A DNA stretch of 64,000 nucleotides from positions 62,001-126,000 of the forward strand of contig JAEYCM010000030.1 in NCBI GenBank assembly GCA_023455425.1, written 5' to 3'. Below are positions 16,307 to 23,941 of the stretch, piece after piece (position 1 is the first letter of the stretch; every line of letters begins with the position of its first letter). This DNA is from Bacillota bacterium (GTDB lineage Bacteria > Bacillota > Clostridia > Christensenellales > CAG-138). The notes under the pieces were generated by a model that saw nothing but the letters and a program-made list of their open reading frames with translations, was not told where the DNA came from and did not search any database. A program made the position numbers and the translations under genes.

Positions 16307-16363
16307 TTTTCAAGTATGAGGACTTGAGCTATAATAAGGTCATGCATGTAAACGTATTCTTAA
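16307..16363 (+). promoter_or_regulatory. promoter of the LacI-type gene with operator site C
   Basis: TTTTCA (16307-16312), a 17-base spacer and TATAAT (16330-16335). Site C, GCATGTAAACGTATTCTTAA (16344-16363), lies just after the -10 element, where a bound repressor would block transcription, which suggests autoregulation. Confidence 0.65.
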
Positions 16364-16397
16364 ATTTGATATGTTTAAACACGTCAGAGGTGCAACA

Positions 16398-17417
16398 ATG
16401 GGAGATATAACGATCCGGGATGTCGCAAGAGATGCGGGGGTATCCACCGCAACCGTTTCGCGCGTGCTCAACAGCAATTATTATGTCAGCCCGGAACTGA
16501 GCGATAAAGTGCTGGCTTCTATTAAGAAGCTGAACTATTATCCCAATTCCATTGCGCGCAGCCTCAAAAATGAAAGCACGCATACAATCGGGCTTATCGT
16601 ATCCGACATTGCCAACGACTTTTTTACCAGTGTCGCCCGCTCCATTGAAGACGTGATCAAAGAACACAATTATAACCTCATCGTTTGCAGCACGGATAAC
16701 CAGCAGGAAAAGGAGTACGTATATCTCCAATTGTTGCTGGAGAAAAAAGTGGACGGTATCATTTTAAACACCACCGGCATGAATAACGCCTTTGTTTCAG
16801 ATATCAGCCAACAGACCCCTATTGCGCTGTGCGGCAGGCGCGTGGAGAATTCCACGTTCAGAGGTGATTTTGTTGACAGTGACAATCCAACCGGCAGCTA
16901 CGAAATTACCCGCCATCTGATTGGGCTTGGGCACACGAAAATTGGAGTGATCAACGGCCAGCATTACGTAAGCTCCGCAAAAGAGCGGCACGAGGGTTTC
17001 TGCCGCGCCATGCAAACAATTGGAGTTTCCATTGACGAGTTCTATCCTTATCTCTTTAACGGTGATTTCAACCGTACGCAAAGCGGATTGGACGGCGCCG
17101 CTTTTCTGCTGGAGCAGGCCCCGCCACCTACAGCCATCATTGCCATGAACAACGAACTTACAATCGGTGCATTGCGTTATTGCAAGGAAAAGGGAGTACG
17201 CATCCCACAGGACCTCTCCGTTTGCTGCTACGGGGATATTACGAATGTTGACCTGTTTTATGTCCAACCCAGCAATGTGACTATGAATGCATGGTCCATC
17301 GGCGCGCGCCTTGCCAACATGATCGTCGAGCGTATTGAGCATAAAAACCAGATCCCCAACCGGGAAATTTTATTTACGCCTCAGCTGATCATCGGCAATA
17401 GTGTAAGCCGTGTTTGA
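16398..17417 (+). CDS. LacI-family transcriptional regulator
   Basis: A 339-residue sugar-responsive repressor. The start is ATG 16398 behind AGAGGTG; the frame opens earlier at 16371. The N-terminal helix-turn-helix (TIRDVARDAGVSTATVSRVL) and hinge (NYYPNSIARSLK) are standard, followed by a periplasmic-binding-type effector domain (HTIGLIVSDIANDFF ... AIIAMNNELTIGAL). It is divergent from the livK-rbsK run, so it probably controls that run and itself through the three 20-bp sites between them. Confidence 0.88.
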   Translation: MGDITIRDVARDAGVSTATVSRVLNSNYYVSPELSDKVLASIKKLNYYPNSIARSLKNESTHTIGLIVSDIANDFFTSVARSIEDVIKEHNYNLIVCSTDNQQEKEYVYLQLLLEKKVDGIILNTTGMNNAFVSDISQQTPIALCGRRVENSTFRGDFVDSDNPTGSYEITRHLIGLGHTKIGVINGQHYVSSAKERHEGFCRAMQTIGVSIDEFYPYLFNGDFNRTQSGLDGAAFLLEQAPPPTAIIAMNNELTIGALRYCKEKGVRIPQDLSVCCYGDITNVDLFYVQPSNVTMNAWSIGARLANMIVERIEHKNQIPNREILFTPQLIIGNSVSRV

Positions 17418-17534
17418 TCAACGCAAGCACAACGAGTGGCTTCATGCCGCAACTTCCAACTATTCATAACACAAGCGGTTATCCGGAATTTGCCTGATTA
17501 TGCAATAAAAGAACTTGAATATATTAAGAGGTGA

Positions 17535-17666
17535 ATGGGAATGTACCCAATCATGTCAATTGAAGAGTTGAATAGCTTCGATAGCCACACGTTTTCTTTG
17601 CTCAAGAAGCTGAATAAAAGTAAAAGTATCACAATAAAAGAAATTGTATTTTTGATACGATTGTAG
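17535..17666 (+). CDS. 43-residue open frame, doubtful
   Basis: An open frame with AAGAGGTGA directly before its ATG, in an AT-rich stretch. The product is Leu- and Lys-rich, and no family is recognised. It sits directly upstream of a chemoreceptor remnant, so it may itself be debris. Confidence 0.25.
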   Translation: MGMYPIMSIEELNSFDSHTFSLLKKLNKSKSITIKEIVFLIRL

Positions 17667-17673
17667 GATTGTA

Positions 17674-17961
17674 GATGGCTCTCAAATTGCCGATAAAACT
17701 GCAAGCGCTTTAGATAAGAGCGCTAACGTTACAATAGAGGCAATTACCTTGATTGATCACATTGCACAGGCTTCCACGAGCAGGCTTCGGCGATTATGCA
17801 GATCAACCAAGGCGTAGAGCAAATTTCATCAGTGGTGCAAAACCAAATGCCGCACTGCCGAAGAAAGCGCCGCAGCAAGCGAAAAATTGCCGGGACAATC
17901 CAACATCCTCAAGGAATCTATTTCCAGATCCAAGTTAAGAGAAGCGGAAACCCTCTTTTAG
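17674..17961 (+). pseudogene. methyl-accepting chemotaxis protein remnant (C-terminal end)
   Basis: The translated pieces DGSQIADKTASALDKS, ITLIDHIAQAS, MQINQGVEQISSVVQN and SNILKESISRSKLREAETLF follow the usual end of a chemoreceptor signalling domain, in order. They are broken by at least two frameshifts, after HIAQAS near 17775 and after VVQN near 17845. The ligand-binding and membrane parts are absent. A decayed gene fragment. Confidence 0.75.
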
Positions 17962-18038
17962 CGTTGAACCCATTGGTCAAAACTATTGTCGAATAGCGCG
18001 TTGCTATGATCGGTGGAGACTACGGCTCTTTTCCGTTA

Positions 18039-18524
18039 TCACCAGCATGCCTGTTCAATACTGCGCGCAATCACCTCTAACCCCGCGCGGTCTTCTTCGC
18101 CAAACCGCCCAATGAGCGGGCTGTCGATGTCCAGGACGCCTACCACCGTGCCCGCATTGCGTAGCGGTATCACGATTTCCGAGTTGGAAGCGCTGTCGCA
18201 GGAGATGTGGCCCGGGAACTGGTGCACGTCATAGACGAGCTGCGTCTCATTCTGTTCCGCCGCCGTACCACACACGCCCTTGCCCACAGCGATGCGCACA
18301 CACGCAACCTTGCCCTGGAAAGGCCCCAAAACCAACTCGCCCTCCGTCATGAGGTAAAAACCCACCCAGTTGATATCGTGCAGCGCCATGTTCAGCAGCG
18401 CTGAGGCGTTGGCGAGGTTCGCTATCATGTTGCTCTCACCTTCGAGCAACGCATGCATTTGCCCGGCCAGCGCGGCATAGAACGCGGATTTATCTTTGGG
18501 GTAATTTTCATCAATGTGATGCAT
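18039..18524 (-). CDS. msrC: free methionine-R-sulfoxide reductase (GAF type)
   Basis: Reduces free L-methionine-(R)-sulfoxide, an oxidative-damage repair step in the cytoplasm. 161 residues, one GAF domain. The family signature NWVGFYL, LGPFQGKVAC, GKGVCG and FPGHISCDS is complete, and the three catalytic/resolving cysteines are at residues 75, 85 and 109, with the same spacing as Cys84, 94 and 118 of the E. coli enzyme. GGAGG precedes ATG 18524. It appears to be a single gene. Confidence 0.9.
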   Translation of the reverse strand: MHHIDENYPKDKSAFYAALAGQMHALLEGESNMIANLANASALLNMALHDINWVGFYLMTEGELVLGPFQGKVACVRIAVGKGVCGTAAEQNETQLVYDVHQFPGHISCDSASNSEIVIPLRNAGTVVGVLDIDSPLIGRFGEEDRAGLEVIARSIEQACW

Positions 18525-18630
18525 ACGATCCTCCGTATATTCGGTACAGCGATTGTACCGCGCGCGGTTACAGCAGGCAAGTCCACTAAAACAAGGGAGC
18601 GCGGTTCGAACCGCGCCGCGGATTGATGCT

Positions 18631-18846
18631 TCAGTTGTTTTCCCTTTTGTCCGCCTTTAACATTTTTGCAAAGGCTTCATAACGGGAGCGCAATATCTTC
18701 TCATGATTGACTTCATCCATTTTCAATTGCTCAAAAAATTTCTTAATCTTTGGATCCTCCGCCTTTTCAGCCAATTTCTGATAATGTTTCTGGGCTTTGA
18801 TTTCATCTTCGATCGCTTCCAAAATACCGTCGAGCAGTTGCTGCAT
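18631..18846 (-). CDS. half-size ferritin-like/rubrerythrin-type protein
   Basis: A 71-residue protein with two helices that match the first half of a rubrerythrin-type di-iron domain: Glu15, Tyr22 and the ExxH pair Glu45-His48 (MDEVNHEKIL). A full domain has four helices and two such half-motifs, so this would have to dimerise to build a di-iron site. Start ATG 18846 behind GGGGAGG. Likely an iron or oxidative-stress function, not proven. Confidence 0.65.
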   Translation of the reverse strand: MQQLLDGILEAIEDEIKAQKHYQKLAEKAEDPKIKKFFEQLKMDEVNHEKILRSRYEAFAKMLKADKRENN

Positions 18847-18896
18847 ACAGGCTTCCTCCCCACTTATTAAATTATCCCACTTATTAAATTATCCCG

Positions 18897-20042
18897 CTAA
18901 TTCAATGTCTGCGATAGTTTCGCCACAACCAGCGTTACATCATCCCTGATCTTCTCGTTTCTTAAGAAGTCGATAAAATCCTCCCGAATCCTTTGGATCA
19001 TGGGAATGGGTTCCAGACTATGGAGTTGGGCAATCAGACTTCTGAGCCGGTCTTCATAAAATTCATGATTGACTCTTTGCTCGGGCAATCCGTCAGACGT
19101 CATAAGCAGAGTCATCGTTGGCAACAACTGCAGGGAAGAATCCTCATACCTTAACCGGTCAGCATCCAATCCTGTTGAAACCGGCGGGCCTACCTTGTCC
19201 AACTCAATGATGTCCGCATCAGTTCTCACCAATAAGGGGTACGTATGCAATCCTGCATTGCAATAGGTCAATTCCTTTGTCTTTAAATCGAATACGGCAA
19301 GGAACAGGCAGACCAGGTATTCTTCCGGATACCCTTCCTTCATATAGTGCTCAATAAAAAAATGCATGATTTCTTTCGGAGACAATACTTGGCCCGGCAT
19401 GTGCTTGAGCCTGAAAAAGCTCCTTATCGTATCTTTTACGAAAATCGCCAGCATGGCGCTGTCCAATCCGTGCCCTGAAACATCGGCTACAAAGCACACA
19501 TATTGCTCAAAGTAATCATCCAGTAAGCCGTTGTCCACTTTAAAGGCATCGAATATATCCCCGCCCAGCTCTTCTGCGGGAAGATACAGGGAAGCAAACG
19601 AGATATTTTCTGTATCAGGAAGGCGCTCCGGCAGGGAGCGCTTATGAATCCTAATGGCGTTTGCTATTTCAATATCCAGCTTTTTACGAATTCTTTCATA
19701 TTCCACATAAATTTCATTGCCAAATATATAAATGAGGTCATCTTTCCGAAAAAACCTGAGATGAAGCTTTCGAACATCGTGCTTGCCATTCAGCAAGAAC
19801 TGCGTCCGGTCAGAGGGCGCTTCTGATACATTCTTCAGAAGCGCGCGGATTTGTTGAATATGGTTGTCCGCAACAATATCGATGAACTTTTTTTGTTTTA
19901 ATTCTGCTTCAGCGTATCCTAAGTACGACCGCATCGCCTGATTGGAGAACACAATCTGCCCGTCCGCATCACAAACCAGGATATGGTCGTCGACCAAATC
20001 GGCTATTGTTTCGCTCATTCTTATACTATCAAAGCTTTTCAA
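18897..20042 (-). CDS. PAS-domain PP2C/SpoIIE-type serine phosphatase
   Basis: Dephosphorylates a Ser/Thr-phosphorylated protein, typically an anti-sigma-factor antagonist. Residues about 10 to 115 are a PAS sensor (ILVCDADGQIVFSNQAMRSY), then a short coiled linker and a SpoIIE phosphatase domain from about 150 with the metal-binding motifs GGDIFDAF, ADVSGHGLDSAM, TSDG and RDDVTLVVAK. A TTG at 20042 has GGAG at the right distance, whereas the open frame to 20099 begins inside promoter-like sequence (TTATACTATA). No partner anti-sigma genes are adjacent. Confidence 0.85.
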   Translation of the reverse strand: MKSFDSIRMSETIADLVDDHILVCDADGQIVFSNQAMRSYLGYAEAELKQKKFIDIVADNHIQQIRALLKNVSEAPSDRTQFLLNGKHDVRKLHLRFFRKDDLIYIFGNEIYVEYERIRKKLDIEIANAIRIHKRSLPERLPDTENISFASLYLPAEELGGDIFDAFKVDNGLLDDYFEQYVCFVADVSGHGLDSAMLAIFVKDTIRSFFRLKHMPGQVLSPKEIMHFFIEHYMKEGYPEEYLVCLFLAVFDLKTKELTYCNAGLHTYPLLVRTDADIIELDKVGPPVSTGLDADRLRYEDSSLQLLPTMTLLMTSDGLPEQRVNHEFYEDRLRSLIAQLHSLEPIPMIQRIREDFIDFLRNEKIRDDVTLVVAKLSQTLN

Positions 20043-20237
20043 CAATTTTTCTCCAATACGGGCATTCAAGCGTATATTTGCCTGCGTATAGTATAACATA
20101 AACTTTACCGCATCATTCTATAGAAATTCAGCTTCTTTCTTGCGCCTTCAAATGTGCACATTTCCTCTTGCTCAGTTGAGGTGACTCATTTTTTCTTGAA
20201 AAACAATAAAATTTTATTGAAAAACAATAATTTTTCA

Positions 20238-20266
20238 TTGACAAATTGCATAAGATATTTTATGAT
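20238..20266 (+). promoter_or_regulatory. strong sigma70-type promoter of the cbrA-like gene
   Basis: TTGACA (20238-20243), a 17-base spacer and TATGAT (20261-20266). Two direct copies of AAAAACAATAA lie just upstream at about 20199 and 20220. Confidence 0.75.
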
Positions 20267-20353
20267 ACGGCCTAAGGCGGACGCCATGGTTACAGAACGC
20301 AAGCGTTGCCGCGCTGAACAAAAAGATTCAAAGCAAGACTACGGGGTAAATAC

Positions 20354-21412
20354 ATGTACGACGTTGTTATTGTAGGCTCGGGCCCCGCAGGGGCAAACCT
20401 TGCACGATTAATCGGCAATCAATATCGCGTTTTATTAATAGACAAACGAGACCTGGAAAATGAAAATCCCGCAAACCTCGCAAGCAAATGCTGTGGGGGA
20501 TTATTGGCCCCGGACGCGCAGAAAATAATTGCAAAGTTGGGGCTATCGCTGCCCAAAGATATCCTGGTTAATCCGCAGCTTTTCGCCGTAAGAGCAATTG
20601 ATCTGACCAATCGCCTGGAAAGGCTATATCAGCGATTTTATTTCAATATGGATCGGGAAAAGTTTGATAGATGGCTGGTTTCCATACTTCCAACAGGCGT
20701 TGAGAAAGCGTTCAACTCCTGTTTTAAGGGTTTTGCCGAAATACCGGGCGGATATGAAATTCAATATGTCTATAACAAACAGGAGATATCGGCCAAGGCA
20801 AGGATACTCGTAGGCGCCGACGGCGCCAATTCCAGGGTAAGGCGGTCGATCGGAAAAAACATCAGTACTCCTGAACAGTACATCTCCATTCAGGAATGGT
20901 TTGAATATCCGTACCATATCCCCTATTTCACAGCAATTTTCGATGAAGAAATCAGCGATTTCTATTCCTGGATCATACCAAAGGAAAATTATCTGTTATT
21001 GGGGTCGGCCCTTCGTCTTGAGGCAAGCGCGCGGGAAAAGTTCGAGCGTTTGAAAGCAAAATTAACACAGTCCGGCTTCCATTTTGACCGCAAAATCAAA
21101 ACAGAGGGCGCTTTCATCTATCGGCCGAAAAAAGCGTCGCAGTTTTATGCGGGCCGGGATCGTATCGCCTTAATTGGAGAAGCCGCCGGAGCGATTAGCC
21201 CCAGCTCTGCGGAAGGGATCAGCTACGCACTAAAAAGCTCTTTCTACTTGGCCGAATGCCTTAAAGAAGGAATGGACGGATTTATGGACCGATATAAACA
21301 GCGGATAACGCATATCAAGTTGAATTTGTTTATAAAAAACTTAAAGTCCCCGGCGATGTATCATCCGTTTCTCAGGCAGTTGGCCATGAAATCCGGCCTG
21401 CGGAGCATCTAA
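20354..21412 (+). CDS. cbrA: CbrA-like FAD-dependent oxidoreductase (geranylgeranyl reductase superfamily)
   Basis: A 352-residue flavoprotein. N-terminal dinucleotide fold VVIVGSGPAGANLA, the family-specific CCGGLLAPDAQ segment, GADGANSRVRR and the second FAD motif RIALIGEAAGAISPSSAEG. The order and spacing of these segments follow E. coli CbrA, a protein linked with colicin M tolerance and thought to act on a polyprenyl-type lipid; that role is from memory of the family, not shown here. It has its own strong promoter and is followed by a DUF3892 gene. Confidence 0.8.
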   Translation: MYDVVIVGSGPAGANLARLIGNQYRVLLIDKRDLENENPANLASKCCGGLLAPDAQKIIAKLGLSLPKDILVNPQLFAVRAIDLTNRLERLYQRFYFNMDREKFDRWLVSILPTGVEKAFNSCFKGFAEIPGGYEIQYVYNKQEISAKARILVGADGANSRVRRSIGKNISTPEQYISIQEWFEYPYHIPYFTAIFDEEISDFYSWIIPKENYLLLGSALRLEASAREKFERLKAKLTQSGFHFDRKIKTEGAFIYRPKKASQFYAGRDRIALIGEAAGAISPSSAEGISYALKSSFYLAECLKEGMDGFMDRYKQRITHIKLNLFIKNLKSPAMYHPFLRQLAMKSGLRSI

Positions 21413-21490
21413 CCCGCATATTCTTTCCCCTGATTGGAAGACTATTCTTGAGCGCCGCTCAATTTGGTTTTAGTTAAAAAGGAGAATGCA

Positions 21491-21778
21491 ATGGAACAAG
21501 ACTTATCAAAGCTGCCCATGATGGCATTGAAGGATATCCCAGCCCCCAACGCGGACGCTAAGGAAATTACAGCGCTCGTGAAAGAGGATGGCCGCGTCAC
21601 CGGCTATCAATTATCGGATGGCCGTATGATCAGTAAAGAAGAGGGCGTGCAACTGGCGAAGCAGGGCGGCATTCAGGGCGTTGGCGTGGCGACAAGAAAC
21701 GGAACCGAGTATTTAAAGTCCCTTCCGGATGGAAGAGAAGACAACAATCTGGACAATTTGCCGTCCGTTACGAAGTAA
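21491..21778 (+). CDS. DUF3892-type protein
   Basis: A 95-residue soluble protein starting at ATG 21491 behind GGAG. The DUF3892-type pattern is clear: ITALVKEDGRVTGYQLSDG, then ISKEEGVQLAKQGGIQGVGV, RNGTEYLKSLPDG and NNLDNLPSV. The domain's function is unknown. It follows the CbrA-like gene by 79 bases and ends at a good terminator, so the two may share a transcript. Confidence 0.75.
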   Translation: MEQDLSKLPMMALKDIPAPNADAKEITALVKEDGRVTGYQLSDGRMISKEEGVQLAKQGGIQGVGVATRNGTEYLKSLPDGREDNNLDNLPSVTK

Positions 21779-21794
21779 TCGCCTTATTGAAACG

Positions 21795-21831
21795 GGTTCG
21801 TGGCCTGAAGCAGGCCTGCGGACCTTTTTTT
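21795..21831 (+). terminator. terminator after the DUF3892 gene
   Basis: GGTTCG-T-GGCCTG pairs with CAGGCC-T-GCGGACC around an AAG loop and is followed by seven T. Confidence 0.8.
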
Positions 21832-21876
21832 CGTGCTCGAAAGGGCCGATCTTCCGGATTTGCGTGCAGGGCGAGA

Positions 21877-23010
21877 TCACCCATTTGATTCCTCGCTCCA
21901 TGGCAGCACCTTGCGGATATCATTGCGCACGTTGATGACCTGATAGCTTGCAAGATGAAATAAATTCAGCGTGCGGAAACTGACGCCGCCCAGATTGTAT
22001 ATCTCCACCAATTCCATTACCATCAGGCTGCGCGCGGAATCGCACATCAGCACGTGCGATATGGTTCCATCCTCCAGGATACGAAAGAAAGTCATTTGCG
22101 TCTCAGGATCGGTTTCGGCGGATGCGTTGTTTCGGCGGATAATCGCGTCCGCCTGGTCTGCGGAGAGCACGCGGTATGTATTATCCGGCGGATAGGGTAC
22201 TTCCCATTCGTAACAGCAGTTGGGGATGCCCAGCAGAATTTTAGGACTGGAAAAGTATTGGGTTACATAGTCCAGCCCTTGTTGAACGACGTCGATGGGT
22301 GAGAGCCCATCTGCGCATACGAGGTCTCCCGGCGTAATGATAAAGCGGTCGAGGATGCGGCTGTAAAGGGTAAGCGATGCTGCCAGGGTAGGCGGGTCTC
22401 TCAATATCACAACCAGCCGGATGGAGGCGACAATAATCAGCCCAAGCGCGTGCAGTTGGTTTGCGGCCTGCTCTAAAAACGAGGCGTAGGGTGCGTAGTC
22501 CTCCGGCAATATGTATTCGAATCCGAAATTCACCCCGTAATATCCATAGGCCTGCGCGGCTGCAATGCTGTTTTGAATCAACGCCTGCTGCGCCGCCGGA
22601 TCGGACAGGATGCCGTGCAGCAATTCCCCCGAATAAACGCCCTCCACCGTATTGGTAACGACCAGCAACGGCGCTACGCCAGCCTGCCGTGCCGCTGCGG
22701 TCAGCGGCGTGGTGTCGGGTGCGATCAGCATACCGCCGGGGCGGATCTCGTGGCCAAATATGCTTAAATAAGTAAGGTAGGGAAAGATGGACTCCCATTG
22801 GCGCGGGCTGTAACCCGGATAAATGTAGCCATTGACCTCGATGGTGGGACGGACCTGGCCGTGTTGGGGGATGCGCAGCATCTGCCCCACAAATACGGCA
22901 TCCGTGTCCGCTACTTCAGGGTTGATCGAGCGCAAACGCCCGGTCGTCATTTCAAATAACCGCGCGATGGAATAGAGCGTATCGCCGAGTTGTACGATAT
23001 ACTCCTTCAA
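21877..23010 (-). CDS. LysM-GH18 spore-germination-type glycoside hydrolase, altered active site
   Basis: A 377-residue protein with no signal peptide. Residues 1 to 48 are a LysM domain (YIVQLGDTLYSIARLF ... GQMLRIP) that binds peptidoglycan, and residues about 55 to 370 a GH18 barrel of the YaaH/SleL cortex-hydrolase type (VNGYIYPGY, GYYGVNFGFEY). The catalytic segment normally reads ...DFE; here Asp is Gly (GFE), while the acid Glu is kept. Activity may therefore be weak or lost. It suggests a spore former or a descendant of one. Confidence 0.8.
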   Translation of the reverse strand: MKEYIVQLGDTLYSIARLFEMTTGRLRSINPEVADTDAVFVGQMLRIPQHGQVRPTIEVNGYIYPGYSPRQWESIFPYLTYLSIFGHEIRPGGMLIAPDTTPLTAAARQAGVAPLLVVTNTVEGVYSGELLHGILSDPAAQQALIQNSIAAAQAYGYYGVNFGFEYILPEDYAPYASFLEQAANQLHALGLIIVASIRLVVILRDPPTLAASLTLYSRILDRFIITPGDLVCADGLSPIDVVQQGLDYVTQYFSSPKILLGIPNCCYEWEVPYPPDNTYRVLSADQADAIIRRNNASAETDPETQMTFFRILEDGTISHVLMCDSARSLMVMELVEIYNLGGVSFRTLNLFHLASYQVINVRNDIRKVLPWSEESNG

Positions 23011-23077
23011 CGGCGTTCACTTCCTTTTCGCATTTATTGATCTTTATGACGCAAGGAAAGAAAAATGAACGGTTTTC

Positions 23078-23100
23078 GGGAGATGCAATTTGCATCTCCC
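23078..23100. repeat. 23-base near-perfect palindrome
   Basis: GGGAGATGCAA-T-TTGCATCTCCC, 11-bp arms, between the terminator of the Cys-rich gene and the GH18 gene start. It has no T run, and its role is not known. Confidence 0.55.
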
Positions 23101-23122
23101 GCCTATATTTCGCTTCAAAGAA

Positions 23123-23163
23123 AATACCGCCGATCGTCAAACGTTCGGCGGTATTTCTAGCCT
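23123..23163 (-). terminator. terminator of the Cys-rich gene
   Basis: AATACCGCCGA / TCGGCGGTATT stem with an 11-base loop. On the minus strand it runs into TTTTCTTT, ending transcription from 23409. Confidence 0.75.
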
Positions 23164-23196
23164 TAACGGCATGTGGTTATGATAGGGGACTCCCCA

Positions 23197-23409
23197 TTAA
23201 CATTTAAAGCGGATCTCACCTTCCGACCTGCCCCCCACTACCACAAGCTTAATGCCTGCCTTCGGCGTCTCAATCAGAACCTTCCCCGCGCAGGCGTTTT
23301 CCTTCCTGCAACTTTTCTTGTCGCACGCATCCGGTACAAAAATGTCTATGCAGCCAAATCCATCCCCAATGTCTATGCAACCGCATCTATTCTCAAATTT
23401 AATATTCAT
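23197..23409 (-). CDS. Cys-rich small protein, partial paralogue of the adjacent lipoprotein
   Basis: A 70-residue protein with seven cysteines and no signal peptide. From residue 21 onward it lines up with the C-terminal half of the neighbouring lipoprotein (shared pattern ID-V-DA-K-R-EA-G-L-E-P-G-V-G-F). Its N-terminus carries a 27-base tandem duplication (15-base cores at 23341 and 23368) that repeats GCIDI. Ribosome site AAGGA lies 4 bases before ATG 23409. It may be a recent partial duplicate whose residues have changed towards Cys; function unknown. Confidence 0.6.
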   Translation of the reverse strand: MNIKFENRCGCIDIGDGFGCIDIFVPDACDKKSCRKENACAGKVLIETPKAGIKLVVVGGRSEGEIRFKC

Positions 23410-23536
23410 ATGATCCTTGCTCCAATTCCATTCCGCGCGTTTTCCGCTTACTCAACGGAATACTCCTGCTTTATAAATATTCCCGATCTCACCGCGGCAA
23501 CAAAGAAAATGAAAATTTAAGCCCAGCGCCGGAAGG

Positions 23537-23905
23537 TCAACCTTCCACGATAAAACTGACGCTGCCCTTTGCTTTCTTCCCGGTAACGGAAAACCGATAG
23601 GTCCCCGTTTCCGGTATCTCAAGCAAGAAATTTCCTGAAGAGGCTTCGTTCCCTCTGTAAATTTCCTTGCCGAGCGCATCCGATACAATAACGTCTATGC
23701 GGCCGGACACATGCTCGATTCCAACATGGATTGCCGTTCCCTGCTCCAATGCCATTTCATGCGTCTCCGTTTTATTCAAAAAGGAATACTCCAGCAAAAA
23801 CTGTTTCTCATCGCCTGTGCGGCTGCCGTAAAAGGTTTGAACCTGACAGCCCGCAACGGCAAATATCAAGACGCAGGCGATCATCAGCAAATATACTCTT
23901 TTCAT
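23537..23905 (-). CDS. small lipoprotein, unknown function
   Basis: A 122-residue lipoprotein. Signal peptide with lipobox VAGC (Cys at residue 20), then about 100 residues of predicted beta strands (IHVGIEHVSGRIDVIVSDA, NFLLEIPETGTYRFSVTGK). The C-terminal pattern resembles small extracellular beta-sandwich domains that hold a GTYRF-type strand. GAGGAG precedes ATG 23905. It lies 36 bases after a TetR gene in the same direction and upstream of its own partial paralogue. Confidence 0.75.
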   Translation of the reverse strand: MKRVYLLMIACVLIFAVAGCQVQTFYGSRTGDEKQFLLEYSFLNKTETHEMALEQGTAIHVGIEHVSGRIDVIVSDALGKEIYRGNEASSGNFLLEIPETGTYRFSVTGKKAKGSVSFIVEG

Positions 23906-23941
23906 TTGGTTCTACTCCTCAAATATTTCGATTTTTCTGAA

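Noticed and set aside
17498..17704. 68-codon minus-strand frame with a hydrophobic stretch
   Set aside because: It lies in AT-rich DNA and overlaps the chemoreceptor remnant on the other strand; the hydrophobicity follows from base composition.
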